From Massospora cicadina (taxonomy: Eukaryota; Entomophthoromycota; Entomophthoromycetes; Entomophthorales; Entomophthoraceae): a stretch of 64,000 bases of DNA. Positions 11,216 to 22,362 of the stretch are shown piece by piece (the stretch's first letter is position 1; each line of letters begins with the position of its first letter). The DNA is taken from the NCBI GenBank assembly GCA_022478985.1, contig JAKSZP010009297.1:1-64000 (forward strand), read 5' to 3'. The notes under the pieces were generated by a model. That model did not search any database. It saw only the letters and a list, made by a program, of their open reading frames with translations, and was not told the origin of the DNA. The position numbers and the translations under genes were made by a program.

Positions 11216-12140
11216 AACCCTGCATTAGCTCCCAATCCTAAGGAGGTAGAGGTGCATAATACCCATTTGATGATTCCACCGGGTAAGATTGTGTCTCAAC
11301 TTCCCTCTCCCTTGGCCAATGGGCCAGCGCTCGCTCCTCTGGAAAATGCTGAGGAATATGGTATGTTCAGAAAGGTAGTCCTTTATCAGCCTTTTTCAGC
11401 CAAATATACTTTGGTCCTTGCCAAGAGCACATTGAATCAGGAGGAAATCACCAGAGGTTACCACGTGAAGGATGAGATGGTGTGGTTTCAGGGGCGCCTA
11501 TGGGTTCATGCTAGACCACTTCTCCTAGAAATTATCTGGGACCATCATGACGGAATCAAGTTGGCTATTCTGGGAAGGCGAAGATGTTAGCTAATTTACT
11601 GCACTTACAATTGGAAGGGGTTGGCCGCTCAAGTAGGCAGGTATTGTAAATAGTGCCTAGTCTGCAACCAAATGAAACCAAATTGCCAGCCTCTAGTGGG
11701 GTTGTTGATACCAGTTCAAAAGGCTGATGGGTCTTGGACTTCCTTATTGGTGGATTTTATTGTGGGAATTGCCTGTATCTGATGGCTACGATGCTATTGT
11801 GGTGGTGGATCATTTTATGAAGTTCGCCCACATTATCCCTTCCAGAACCACATTCACCGCAGATGAGATGGCTAGGCTCTTAGTTATCATGTGTTCGCGC
11901 TTCATGGGGTCCCTCAAGAAATAATTAGCAAGAAGGGACCCCAGTTTACCTCCAGCTTTTGGGAAGAGTTGTGCAAGACTCTCTATATTTGCCCCTGCCG
12001 TTCAACTGCTTATCACCCCTCATTCAGATGGGAAGACCAAACGAGTGAACCTGTGCCTCAAACAGTTCTTTCAGTGTTACACTGCCACAGATCATTAAGA
12101 TTAGGTTTCCCATCTCCCCATGGCCCAATTCAGTTATAAC
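11216..12140 (+). pseudogene. Element A integrase
   Basis: The integrase inserts the cDNA. Visible blocks are CLVCNQMK (Cys pair of the HHCC zinc domain, near 11660), LLVDFIVGI (first catalytic Asp), YDAIVVVDHFMKFAHIIP, and GVPQEIISKKGPQFTS near 11910, where the usual SDRGPQF motif has lost its Asp (SKK). The DDE glutamate region (near 12030) is shifted out of frame. The domain is dead but in the expected place. Confidence 0.75.
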
Positions 12141-12929
12141 AACTCCCAACATCTATCAATCAGTTGTTCCCTTTTCTTCGCCAATAATGGCTCCAATAAT
12201 GCCTTCAACATGGAGCCCAGTTGTGGATCTTTGGTGGAAGCGGTGGTGTACTTTGCAAAAATGATCAAGAAAGTACACTAGGGGGTGAGCACAAATTTAG
12301 ATGTGGCCATGCAGACTTACAAGGAGAACGCTGATGGTATAAGATGAGCTGGACCAGCATACAAGGTTGGTGATCTCATGATGCTGGATGCTAAAAACAT
12401 CCCAATCAAGCAACCATGAAAAAAACTAGGACCAAGAGGATTAAGCCATACCGTGTTGTCAAAAAGGTGGTACTCACCTCATACCAGTTGGATCTCACCC
12501 CTCATTTTGAGTATATTCAGTATTTCATGAAAGCAAGCTCATGGGAGGATACCCCAGTGGTAGAATATGGATCTTCTACTACTGCCCCCCCGAGTTCAAT
12601 TCTGGTACAGGAATTTTGGGGTAGGGGATGACTATGACTGTGTTGGCGTTGTGCACCAATGCCCCAAACCAAGATAGCGAATAGCAAGGCGGTCTATGGA
12701 GTTTCTGGCCTATCATACGCCATGCATGGAGGTTTTCGGGTTTTATCCTCCTTTCCCATTAATTAGAATCCCCTTCATCTTCATTTGTGCAGTATTGTCC
12801 CCAGGTCAGCCCACCTCAAATGAAATTGTATTCATGAATGCAAGCTCACATTGTTTGAGGGCCCCTCCAGAGACTCCCAAGGCCTATCTCATGGATGGGG
12901 CGCCAGAGTGGGAAGTGCGAAGTTTGTAC

Positions 12930-13110
12930 CCTCTCGCTGGGTAAGATTAATGCTCAATTATCTTGTATCCTGGAAGGGATTTGACGCAGCGGAGAACAGT
13001 TGGGTCCCAGTGTGTTACTGCGCCCATGCCCATGATCTAATTGTAGCATTCCATGAGCGTTTCCCTGAGGCCGCAGGGTCAAAGTCCACCAAGCTGTTGC
13101 TGAGATGAAG
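12930..13110 (+). pseudogene. Element A chromodomain
   Basis: The sequence LNYLVSWKGFDAAENSWVPV is a clear chromodomain signature (Y-L-V-x-W-K-G-F...SW-P) and is followed by HDLIVAFHERFPEA. It occupies the C-terminal end of the integrase region, as in chromoviruses, and runs to a stop at 13106. The first methyl-lysine cage residue cannot be placed because the frame upstream is broken. Confidence 0.8.
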
Positions 13111-13170
13111 TTGGCCCCTTCCCACAAAAAAATTTCCTTGGCAAATGCCCCTGGAGGGAGGTGGAGCCCA

Positions 13171-13188
13171 AAAAAGAGGAGATGGTAA
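13171..13188 (+). promoter_or_regulatory. Element A polypurine tract
   Basis: AAAAAAGAGGAGATGG followed by TAA lies directly upstream of the 3' LTR start (TGTCATG). This is the plus-strand primer expected in an LTR retrotransposon. Confidence 0.7.
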
Positions 13189-14079
13189 TGTCATGTTTAC
13201 ATGACTTTATTGAGGGAACTCACAGCAAGGACAAGACTGGGAGGCAGGATGTCCAAAGGGTCAAATTGCAGGACCTTCCTGACCTTAAGCACACCTTGGA
13301 CCAACGTTGGGTACAGGATAGGTATGCCCAGGTTGGTACAAGTGAGGTGTTTAAATCCCACTCTCTTGCTTCAGCCCTTGCACTAAAACAGATGTGCTTT
13401 CTATTAAATGATAATGGCTCAATATGGTTAATCGGTGAATGAGGGTTTGAAACCCGTTCTATTTATGAAATTGCTAGCTTGGGCTGGGTTCCACTTCAAT
13501 CAATCACTCAAGTAAGGCTGGTTTTGAAGTATGTTACCCTATCCGGTGGAAGCGTGCACCTATTGGTGCACTAAGGCTTAGTACCACTATCTCGGATTAT
13601 TGAATTACCCAAGTTGGCTTTCTTATGTATGCTTGAGACCAACAGTTTTCGTTGGTCATCTTTTCTAGAAAACCCTATTCATTTTACGTTTTTTATATGT
13701 TGACTTGGGTGAACCTGTTCTCAGACCTCTTTGAGGAGGTCTCACAAGGTGTTATCGCTTTATTTCTTTTAAATTATGCAGCCTCAGATACACCGCTGGG
13801 ACTACCAGGTTCCCTACAAACCAGGTCACACGTGCACTCTGGCCCTGTACAAAACTCAGTTATGAACAGCCCTTTTTGGGGCACAGATAAATTTTGCTGA
13901 TTGCTTGATATATCACTACTTTTATCATGATCAACACCCTCGCCCTTTGTCTCCTTAGCACCATCTCGCTCTGCTGGGCTATATTTATGCTCACACTGAT
14001 GATGAGTTCACTTTCTTTGGTTCAGTGCTTTGTGCACTGTCACGCTGGGAATTGGAGAGTTATAGACACTCTTCTGACA
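13189..14079 (+). repeat. Element A 3' LTR (891 bp)
   Basis: It starts TGTCATG, ends CTGACA, and is followed by GGCAG. It is the partner of 7746-8634. Open frames inside (13161-13442, 13201-13386, 13652-13900) lie in LTR sequence and are not genes. It includes a stem-loop at 13637-13657. Confidence 0.9.
13637..13661 (+). promoter_or_regulatory. LTR stem-loop with primer complement
   Basis: GACCAAC (13637-13643) and GTTGGTC (13651-13657) form a perfect 7-bp stem around a 7-nt loop. The right arm overlaps GGTCATCT (13654-13661), which complements AGATGACC after the 5' LTR. A TATA-like 'cttatgtatgc' lies just upstream, so this could be the 5' end of the transcript. Confidence 0.4.
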
Positions 14080-15480
14080 GGCAGGACTCCCACCCGTTCT
14101 ACATTACAGTGGATAGCAGACCCCCTATCTGCATCTATTGTCATTTTTTTGGCCATAAAGTACACACATGCCCCTCCAGAGAGGGCATCGCTCAGCAAGA
14201 AATTCTCTCAGATGCAATGGGAAGCGCTGACTCCCATGTTGAACCTGCCGTTGACAATGATGCCGCCTTTCCATGGAGTGCGTATGGGTTTTATATTCAG
14301 GTTAAACCTGTGTCCTCACAAGAATGCAAAAAGGCAAAAAAGGCCCATAGAGAAGCGTCTAAGGCAGCGGATTTGGAAGTATCCATCATCTGGCCTGCCC
14401 AGACCCAAGCTGACATTGAGTCATTCATAGCTGAAGCAGCTCACAATTTAGTTCCCCAATCAGATTGGCCATACCAACCTGAAGACCAGGTGTTTGAGTC
14501 AGGTTCACCCGTGCATAGTTACTGCACACTGAACAAAACTGACTCTATCAACCCAATCTACCCTAAAATTGTATCAACCTCCAAAAGTGCACTACAGGAG
14601 CACCTTAATGCAAATAAATGGTCAAAGTTGAACCCTAAAAATAATATATTCAAAAAAATCTGAATTTTTCCCTAAGGACAAATATGACTCAGTTTTTTCC
14701 AACATACTATTGGACAAGATTTGTGTTGAACAAGCAGCGCAGGGAGGGCAATGGGGCCCTTTCCATTGCACCTAAGGTGCGATGGGGATCTCCTTTACAA
14801 TAGGGATGTTGAACCTCGCTGGACTTATGGCCTCGTCATCCCTGGCTAAAAACGAGCTTTTTAAAAATTGATATACCTGTGGACATCCTGGAAATTCAGG
14901 AATCCCACTGTCCATGTGGTGCCGAGGACATATGGGCAGCCATGCTCCTCCCCTTCCTTTCTTTTTGGTCGCCACACTGTGGGGTGCTTATGTTGGACAA
15001 ATGGTTGTAAAACTAGTAAGTAAGAATAGTTTAGAGAATAATAGCTCCGATTTTAAATATACAAAAGGCCTATCCAATTATCAGTGGAATCTGGCATCTC
15101 AGAGTAAAGAGATTACGCTTGCTCCTCGGCCAAACAGGCCTATGATTAGTGATTGGATTATGCCAAATCGCTGGCAGAATCAGGGGAGCCATTTGGAGGT
15201 CCCCTCACGTCCTACTTCCAATTTAGTAAAATTTTCCAATGCGGAGACCATGCCCTTTTGTAGGCCTGGAGGGGGTCATATCAGGTGAAACTATTTTCCC
15301 CCATGGTGATTGGCTTAAATTTATCAAATATTTGCCTCACAGACATGTCATACCTACTATTGACTCTAAATCGTCCATTCCATTATAACAAGTCGAGATT
15401 TGAGAGCTCCAATAGGTCAAACGTCCATATTTCCTATTTAGGCTCAAAGCTAATAATGAATTTGATGCCTATTGCACTTT
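14080..15480 (+). pseudogene. LINE ORF1, 3' portion with CCHC zinc knuckle
   Basis: This is the continuation of the ORF1 broken at 7745. It begins DSHPFYITVDSRPP and then has CIYCHFFGHKVHTC (14130-14171), a perfect C-x2-C-x4-H-x4-C nucleic-acid-binding knuckle. The frame is open to a stop at about 14661. Later sequence up to 15480 (frames 14914-15288 and 15285-15482) is decayed but still shows the pattern also found at 1-460. ORF1 proteins of this type coat LINE RNA and act as chaperones. Confidence 0.7.
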
Positions 15481-15759
15481 AAGCCTCATCTTAATTTAAA
15501 TACTGAGCAGTGAGATTGGAAGAGGTTTCACTTTTAATCCCCTCAACGCCACTAAATAAAAATCTGATAAAAACCAACTAATACATAACTTATAAGTGGT
15601 AGTATTTTATTTAGTGGTAAGACCCCCTATTATTTTTATTGCGGCAGTTGAGATAATACTTATCCTGAATTATTGTTGAAATACGGGGATAATTAGCACC
15701 AGCAAGCTTACACCCCGCCCTGATTCAAGCAGCTTATATGTGTATCTTGTAGCTTTAAT
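15481..15759 (+). other. LINE inter-ORF region
   Basis: This is non-coding AT-rich sequence between the ORF1 remnant and the endonuclease. It could hold the ORF2 start and the decayed beginning of the endonuclease domain. No motif was seen. Confidence 0.35.
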
Positions 15760-16455
15760 TTTATATCTAAAAATTCGTATCTTGTTGATAATGTGCTGGT
15801 CATGTGCTTTTCATGGGATGATGAAATGCACGCTATAATTAATGTCTACACCATAAACTATGCATGGCCTTGCCAAGATTTTCTCTCAGCTGTAAATTCC
15901 CTCCCACTTCCACCTGATCCCTTTGTGGTGGGCGACCTGAACTGATGGGCCAACCCATACACCAACTGCTGAACTTCAACGCCTACCCCTCCGCAGGGGC
16001 ATGTCAAACTCCACGTCCTAAAAGCCACCTTGGGGCTTTTTGATACACTCCCCAAGCATGCTCCGTTGCTACCTGACATGTCCCATCCCCATGTGCACTA
16101 CGGTCAGATGAGGTCTATGTCCTTCATTGACCTCATTCTTGCCCTATTGCACTTGCTCCCCCAGATTATGTACTTTACAATGACGAAATTTGATTTCTCT
16201 GACCACAGGATGGTGTCAGTATCCTTCACTTTATCGAGCCCAGTGCACAGGCGCCAAAATGGTGCAAGCTTCGCCCAGCTGAAATCACATTGCCCATGTT
16301 TTCAGCATGGATGGACACTGAAACTTCAGCACCAGAGTTTGCTACACCGTTCTATGCTAATTCACTTTTACCTGGTCAGCCTTCAAAGCAAACACCATCC
16401 TTCAGGCACTCCACATCTCATTGCAACGCTCTCGGGCTGCCTCAGCAGTCATTAA
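15760..16455 (+). pseudogene. LINE ORF2 endonuclease domain (EEP type)
   Basis: This is an apurinic/apyrimidinic-like endonuclease, which nicks target DNA to prime reverse transcription. In one frame it shows PFVVGDLN (the G-D-x-N active-site motif, near 15920), two stops, then LLPDMSHPHVHY, SFIDLILA, and FDFSDHRMVSVSF (the S-D-H motif with the catalytic Asp and His, near 16190-16230). These are the two most diagnostic EEP motifs and they are in the right order. Stops after GDLN and at 15972 inactivate it. Confidence 0.75.
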
Positions 16456-16989
16456 ATGAAAACTAGCAGAAGTTAACCACCTGGAGTCTAATGTATCTGC
16501 TGCAGGATACAGCCCAGCTTGGGGTCCTAAGTGGGCAGAAGTGTCTGCTTGTTACAACGCACTGGTAAGAAAACACAAACATTGCATTTGTGTTAATTAC
16601 AAGGCAAAAAAAATATAATGGCAAGTGACACGTGCCCCACCTACTTTTTTGCAAATCTTTGCACTGAAAAAGAGCTTGGCCTGCACACAGGGGAGGCGGA
16701 CGTACAACTCTGGTACAAACACTCCAACCAACATGGCAGTCTAAGTTCAAAACTTTTACTCCAAGTTGTATAAGTCCAAACCAGTCAAATTTTCCGCAAT
16801 TGCTGAGTTTTTAAAGGCGCACATATCCGCATCATTTACCACTACTCAGAGTTAATGCATTTATTTAATCAAGGCACACTCTGGTATGCCATTCATGGTG
16901 CACTGCACAGAAAGTGCCCAGTTCAATGTGATATTCCATATGAGTTCTACAAGAAATAATTTAATTATTTCTCCTCATTAATGCTTGCC

Positions 16990-18340
16990 TCAATGAACAA
17001 ATGTTTTTTAGACACGCGCATCCTTTCTGGGGGTCAGGAGGCCTATATTATAACACTGTATAAGAAAGGGGATAATCTGGACTTGGCGAACTGGCGCCTT
17101 ATCTCTCTTACTTATACATATTAAGTTATTTACTAAAATTATGGCCAACAGCCTAGGGGAAGTTGCCTCTGAAGTAATCTTTTCTGAGAAGTTTGGTTTT
17201 ATCCACAAATGGCAATATGGGACAACATACAAATTGCAGCCAATGTCTGCCAATCCCAGATACTGGGTCTCTTGTGTTCATAGACCAACAAAAAGCTTAT
17301 GATAGGGTCAACTGGGATTACCTCAAAGCCTGCCTCCACAAGTTCCACCTCCCCCACCAGTTTATTAATTAAGCAATATTGCTCACGGAGTCTTCCACAA
17401 TGGCTGTGAGTGGCTCTGGTTTCCTCACTGATTTGGTTCACTTTCAAAGGGGTCACCGCCAAGGGGAACCTTTAAGCCCACTTTATACAACTTCATCCTC
17501 GACTAATTTCTATGAAATGTGGATGCACGACTTACTAATGTCCATGTGCAAGGCCAAGCTCCTGTTAAGATGCTGGCATTCACTGAAAATAGTGTGGTTG
17601 GGGTGTCTGACAACCATGATGCATATGTGCTAAAGGCAACTATACAGTATTACTCCAGGGTCAGTAACGCCGCCCTTAATATCTCTAAAACCAATATCAT
17701 TCTCCTTGGCCAGTACCAAGCCTGCTGGTCACCGGCGCTCTTTAGTCAGACTGATCTGGCAGCTAGCTCTCTGGTTTGCTTTCCCCAACCATCCCATAAA
17801 ACCTCTTATACTCCTTTTAGTCAAGACCCACTGCTGGTCTAGTGCAACATTTGGTAGTGTTGCTGAAGCTGGGAGGGTTTTCCTCGTTAATAATGGAGTA
17901 CCACATCCTGGGCACTGTCACAAAGCGCATCACCTCCATCAGAGACCACCAGACTACCCTCACAGGCTGCGTTGTGCTTGCCAGCTCTATGCTCCTGTCA
18001 AAAGTCTGGTTTGTGGCCTATGTCATTGCCTTTTCCCCCTCTTTCTTCACCTCTTTGTATGACCTCCTACAAGGGTGGCTTTGGTTAAGCCGCCCTCCCC
18101 AAGTGCGCCTGGATATCATGTTTGGCCCTCGCCATAGTGGTGGTATGGGCCTCCTCAACTTTGAGGCCCATGCCGCCAAAATCCTTGGCACCTGTGTCGC
18201 TGCAGTCACCAACCCCACAATATCAGACCAGAACTGGTCACACATGGCCACTCCAATTTTGCCTTTGCCCTTTGCCTCTGCAACCATACCCACCCTCATT
18301 CTCTACTTAACTATATGGCCTTTCATCCCTCTGCAGTAGA
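16990..18340 (+). pseudogene. LINE ORF2 reverse transcriptase
   Basis: This non-LTR RT copies LINE RNA at the nick. Blocks in order: AYIITLYKKGDNLDLANWRLISL (17040-17110), VFIDQQKAYDRVNWDYL (motif A, near 17275), FQRGHRQGEPLSPL (motif B, near 17445), KMLAFTENSVVGV (near 17567, where the catalytic F-A-D-D has become F-T-E-N), and the thumb region MLLSKVWFVAYV followed by GGMGLLNFEAHAAKIL (17990-18190). At least two frameshifts separate motifs A/B, C and the thumb. Loss of both catalytic Asps makes it non-functional. Confidence 0.85.
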
Positions 18341-19350
18341 CCCACATGGGACGCCGCCCCACTTCAAATGAATTCTTTTCTCTATGCGGAGCACTGGGTG
18401 GAGAATCAGCATCAGTGACACATCGCCCAGAGGGGTCACCCTACTCTCCGTTTCAAACAAGAAGTCCATGGGCAAGTCGTTTTATATAGCCTGGTACCCC
18501 AAATTCCCCCCCTCATTGCCCGTATGGACTACCTTGGCAAGCTAAACATCCCATAATCTCTGGAGGCCCAAAAGAACATTTGTGGTACACATATCATCCT
18601 CTGTTACAACCCCAGATCCGCGCCCAAGTGTGGAGATTCCTGAGAAAGGTGTACTGGACTGCTGAGCGGTCCAATGCCTCTCAGTCTTCATGCATTGTGT
18701 GTGGTTAATATGGATCATTAGTTCATCACTTGGAAGTTTGCCTGCCATCACAGGTGATCTGGCGGGATGTTATGCGCTTTTTTGCCTGGAGCAAGAACAG
18801 ACTTTTAGCCTGTCTAAGAACATTTTTGCCTTTTCCAGGACCTTCCCTATCCAAACTTCTCTCTGCGCCTTAATTGTTGCAATTTTGCTATAGAAGATCC
18901 ACACTATTGTCCTTGACGCACTTTCTGGATCTACCCCAACCCTCTGTGAAGCTGTGCATCACTCCCACTCTCACCTTACGGATCACTTCCAAGCAAGGTT
19001 GTTTGGCCTTCTGTTATCCTGCTACCGCCAGTTGGTTTCATCCTGGTAACCCATCTGGTTCTTCTCATCAGACCCTTTACTTCATTCATGTTTGATTTTG
19101 GCCTAGGCCTCCCCTGACATTAACCTCTTTACTCCAATGGCAGGCCTACTTGTGACAGGAGATAGCTTCAGTTCCTCTGGGAATCTCTTATGATTTCTTG
19201 GTGTATTGTTGTTGATGTTTATTAGACGTGTATATACCATGGTCATCCTTCCCCAATTAAAATTAATTTTAAGTATCATAAAGTGTGCCAATAATAAGAC
19301 TACACTGCCACTCAGGATAAAGGGTTTTACAGGCCAATTTGCATTCATTA
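18341..19350 (+). pseudogene. LINE ORF2 C-terminal region and 3' end
   Basis: Near 18667 the plus strand reads SSCIVCG, a stop, then SLVHHLEVCLPS. This C-x2-C...H...C arrangement is typical of the C-terminal zinc region of L1/Tad-type ORF2 proteins. Coding similarity fades after about 19100, and the sequence becomes very AT-rich by 19350. The LINE 3' end is placed there loosely. Confidence 0.5.
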
Positions 19351-20334
19351 CAAGCCAAATCGTATAGTTTTTATTGTTTTAAATTCATACTAAGATAATT
19401 CATATACCTTTCATTAATCTTTGTATCCATTACAGACCATAGAATATATATTTTATTGTTATTTTTTTCTGGTTATAAATAAGCTTTGATTTTATATTAT
19501 TTTATTAAGCTAATAAAATAATTGTACATTAGCTTGTAATAAATGCAAAAATTAATGAAATAACAAATAATTAGCTTAAATAAATGCAAAAATTAATGTA
19601 ATAATTACAAATTATCTTTTATGAATACAAAAATAAATATAAAAAATTGAATTGTCCCAAAAACATCTGTAGGGAACCACCCAAAACCCCAGCCAAAATA
19701 CTTCTGGTATAACCATTTATATTGTTGGATGCAAAAGGGTTAGGGAAACCATGAGCACTAGCCAGAAGATTCTAAAAATGGAAATCATAGCCACTAAATG
19801 TCAAACTGGCCTCTTAAACTCACAATAAAAATTAGATTTTTAAGATCTTTTAATAAAACTAAAGAGTAGGAAGAGGGAAAAAATAGATTTACAGCTGTAC
19901 CTGTTGGTGATGGTGCCCCTATGCTTATTATATGGGGAACTGGGACTAAATGTACTACTGCTAGGAATGCCTTTTACAATTTGGTCATGACGGTTTGATA
20001 ACCTAAATGATCACCTGTCATGGAGCGTGCTGATAATATTGATAATTCTTACCTGGAACTCCAGATGAGATACCACCCAGGACCCAAGACAGAATGCCGC
20101 AAGCACAGCTATCCAAATTGATGCGTTAAAGATGAGAAGACTGGCCACAAGGACCAGCCAAGTAGTGCTCAGATTAGAAATCATCACATCCTTTATTTTT
20201 TCTAATAAAATACTAAGGCCAAATTTTTTTGAGCTTTTGTAGATAATTATTTAAACTAAAGGGGTAGAAAATCAAGAGATTGGAGTGACAATGGTACCTG
20301 TTGTGCACATCTCATATCCTCTACATCAGGAACT
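19351..20334. other. AT-rich unassigned sequence with a diffuse direct repeat
   Basis: No coding frame was recognised. Two stretches about 390 bp apart (around 19850-19915 and 20245-20310) share a 'taaaactaaag.ggtag.a.ag' block and a 'tacctgttg.tg' block. This could be a decayed tandem or terminal repeat. The rest is A/T-rich sequence of unknown origin. Confidence 0.35.
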
Positions 20335-21365
20335 TTGTTAGTGTGCCAGGACAAATAGTATGACGATTGCTGGCTTTTTTGTTTCGCCTTCATTTCTGCC
20401 TTTCACTACAGGTCCACAGGTAACCCACCAACCTAGCAGACCAACAACTTCACCTTGGCGCAATCAACCCTTTGGGAGGCACACAGAAAGCCTTACACCT
20501 CTTTGGGTGATTCTCAGCTCTGTCATACCATCCCCCCTCAGGGTATTTCTCATCAGTCCATTATTGTTGGTGGCCAGTTGGCCAAGCTCCCATGGAGCTT
20601 CCCTGTAGCTACAGGTATTGGGGTTGGTAGCACCAACTACCACTAGGTTCATTAGCCCAGCATCTCATTATGGGGATCTCCAGTACCACATTTACCACCA
20701 AGCTGCTTAGGTACTTTAATAATAAATAAATATGGGCAAAAGAGAGATTATTATTTAGGAGGATGTCAACTATTTATACTAGGTACTGCACCCATTCAAA
20801 GCCCATTAGTAATCCTAGCTGGGTCCTCATCCAACTGTTACCCTAACATGGAACTTTTTCCCTCCTAATTTATCCTTCCTGAACACCAACTTTTAATCTG
20901 ACTCATCCTGTGCACAAGTCACCGGTCAGTCATACATAAATTATATTATTAATTGAATATCCTCAGCATTAGTCGTCAGTACTCAAAATTGTAGTCAGCA
21001 AAATCATCATTGCTTGCTCTCATATTGGAAACCTCAGCTTTCCGCTGGAAAATTCCTAAATGGACAGATGATTGGAATCTGGCATCAAACTGGTATTTCG
21101 CCATCACCCAATTGATTAGAATTAATTGATTAACATCCTCAGCTTTTAGTTGCTGGTTTTGATCTTCAAATAACATTAAACTATTGGGGATTATCACCAA
21201 TACTTTGAAAGAGCTCAACCCACCCAGATGGAGAGCACCAATTGGCAATTATAACATTAAATATAATATCAAACTAGGCAACTAATCAGCAATCACATCT
21301 GGTTTATTGACACCCCTAATTTAAAATTATGGGAGGAAATAATTATGGTTGAATACCCAACACCT
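20335..21365. repeat. Repeat family E, copy 1
   Basis: It matches 44595-45612 over about 1 kb. Shared landmarks are TGTGCCAGG at the left, 'gtttcgccttcat', 'aacccaccaac', 'attgttggtggccagttg', 'gagagatt.ttattt', 'ctatttatact' and 'gacacccct' at the right. The left half is proline-rich if translated on the plus strand, but stops break it in both copies. It may be a non-autonomous LTR or LTR-internal piece. Neither its orientation nor a target duplication could be settled. Confidence 0.55.
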
Positions 21366-21886
21366 TTCTGGGACCACTGCTTATAAGCTAACTGGGAAAA
21401 TTTGTGAATCAAGTGCAACTGCTATCAGTAATAAGCTCATAACATTCTGCCAAATTGGCTCACCAACCCTATTTGCAACTAAATTGAGTCTAGACTGATC
21501 AACTGAATTCATTTTGGGCTTGTTGCTCAATTTTTCGTCACATTTATGCATTTTGCATTGTTGGAAACGTTTTAGCGACTGTCAGGTAGCGCCCAGGGCC
21601 AGGCCACATAAGGCCAAGCCAGTTGGTGGGGAAGTAGTTGACAACTCCCATATCTGTTGGGGAGGGGGATGTTTTTGATGCAATTGCAGGATCTCTGCAG
21701 GGTTGGGGTGATTTACTTAATTTCATCTTAAAAAGATTTTTGCTCTACTGAGAGCAAAAAGCCTCTTCAACTAAGCCTTAGGCCTTTGCACATCCAGGTA
21801 AACGCTCCATAAATTATCCACTAGCTTAGCAGAGGATAAAGTGGGGAGAGAAACTGCAACCCTCAGGGGTACGCAATGACCCAACT
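21366..21886. other. Unassigned sequence between repeat E1 and element J
   Basis: No gene was recognised. The short minus-strand frame at 21544-21726 has no motif. The last five bases (21882-21886, CAACT) are the left flank of J, compared with CCAGT after its 3' LTR: three of five match, so this is a decayed or absent target duplication. Confidence 0.35.
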
Positions 21887-22362
21887 TCTAAGTCTGTGGG
21901 AGCGCCCTATCTGTTTGTATTGGGGTTGTTCCCTTTCCCATTCAAGAAGGGGCCAAGAATACTGGCGGCCCCCTCATCTCCCAGGGTGACTGCACTCATG
22001 GATGGACGTGTGGTGAGTCACAGTGTACCCTTTGAGGATTCTTCCCCCGATCCCAGTTCTAACATCCAAAGTTTTTGTGCGGCAAATTAAGGTAATCTAT
22101 AGCAAGTTGCCAATGAATTGGTTTCCTTATGGAGCAAAGAGGCCATATACAATTAATTGTGGCGAATTATTGGATTTACTAGTCAACACTCGCAAAACAT
22201 TGGTAACTAAGCCCAAAGAGCATGTACCTCCAGCGGGAAAAGCAGTAAGTGTCAAAGATTTGGTATTTTTTCTGATGGCATTTGGCCATTGTCAAATGTT
22301 GCTGCCAGTTTGTAACACTCCCTGACAACAACAGAAACAAGCCTTGATGGGTGCATACCCTT
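21887..22362 (+). repeat. Element J 5' LTR, first piece
   Basis: It begins TCTAAGTCTGTGGGAGC, aligned with TGTAAGTCTAGTGGAGC at the start of the 3' LTR (60007). Similarity runs through to 'tgatggcatttggccattg' at 22277, which matches 60392. Element C starts at 22363. The plus-strand frames at 21896-22325 lie inside this LTR. Confidence 0.7.

Larger units (their letters stand above)
7746..14079 (+). mobile_element. Chromovirus A (Ty3/Gypsy with chromodomain), decayed
   Basis: This 6.3-kb LTR retrotransposon inserted in the LINE ORF1. LTRs at 7746-8634 and 13189-14079 are bounded by GGCAG on both sides. Internal order is gag region, protease (DTGA), RT (YMDD), RNase H, integrase and chromodomain, the chromovirus order. 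A polypurine tract (AAAAAAGAGGAGATGG) abuts the 3' LTR. Several frameshifts and stops break the polyprotein, although the RT YMDD and protease DTGA motifs survive. Chromodomains on the integrase are known to bias insertion towards modified histones. Confidence 0.85.
7240..19350 (+). mobile_element. LINE (ORF1 + EEP/RT ORF2), split by chromovirus A
   Basis: This is one non-LTR retrotransposon with a CCHC-knuckle ORF1 (7240-7745 plus 14085-15480) and an ORF2. ORF2 carries, in order, an apurinic-type endonuclease (about 15760-16260), a reverse transcriptase (16990-18340) and a C-terminal Cys/His region (18660-18770). The layout matches fungal LINEs of the L1/Tad1 type; the exact clade needs a phylogeny. 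Stops and frameshifts are frequent, and the RT motif normally FADD reads FTEN, so the copy is dead. No poly(A) tail or target duplication was recognised, so both ends are approximate. Confidence 0.7.

Noticed and set aside
15858..16079. Minus-strand open frames opposite the LINE, for example 15858-16079 and 18018-18299
   Set aside because: They are antisense shadows of the endonuclease and RT coding frames, which carry the recognisable motifs.
20360..20652. Proline-rich protein-coding gene on the plus strand
   Set aside because: It lies in a two-copy repeat (family E), and the other copy has stops in the same region.
22023..22325. 100-codon frame similar to a frame near 60165 (PPxPxLTS pattern), suggesting a conserved protein
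   Set aside because: The two positions are equivalent points of the J LTRs, and both frames are broken. The similarity is LTR homology.
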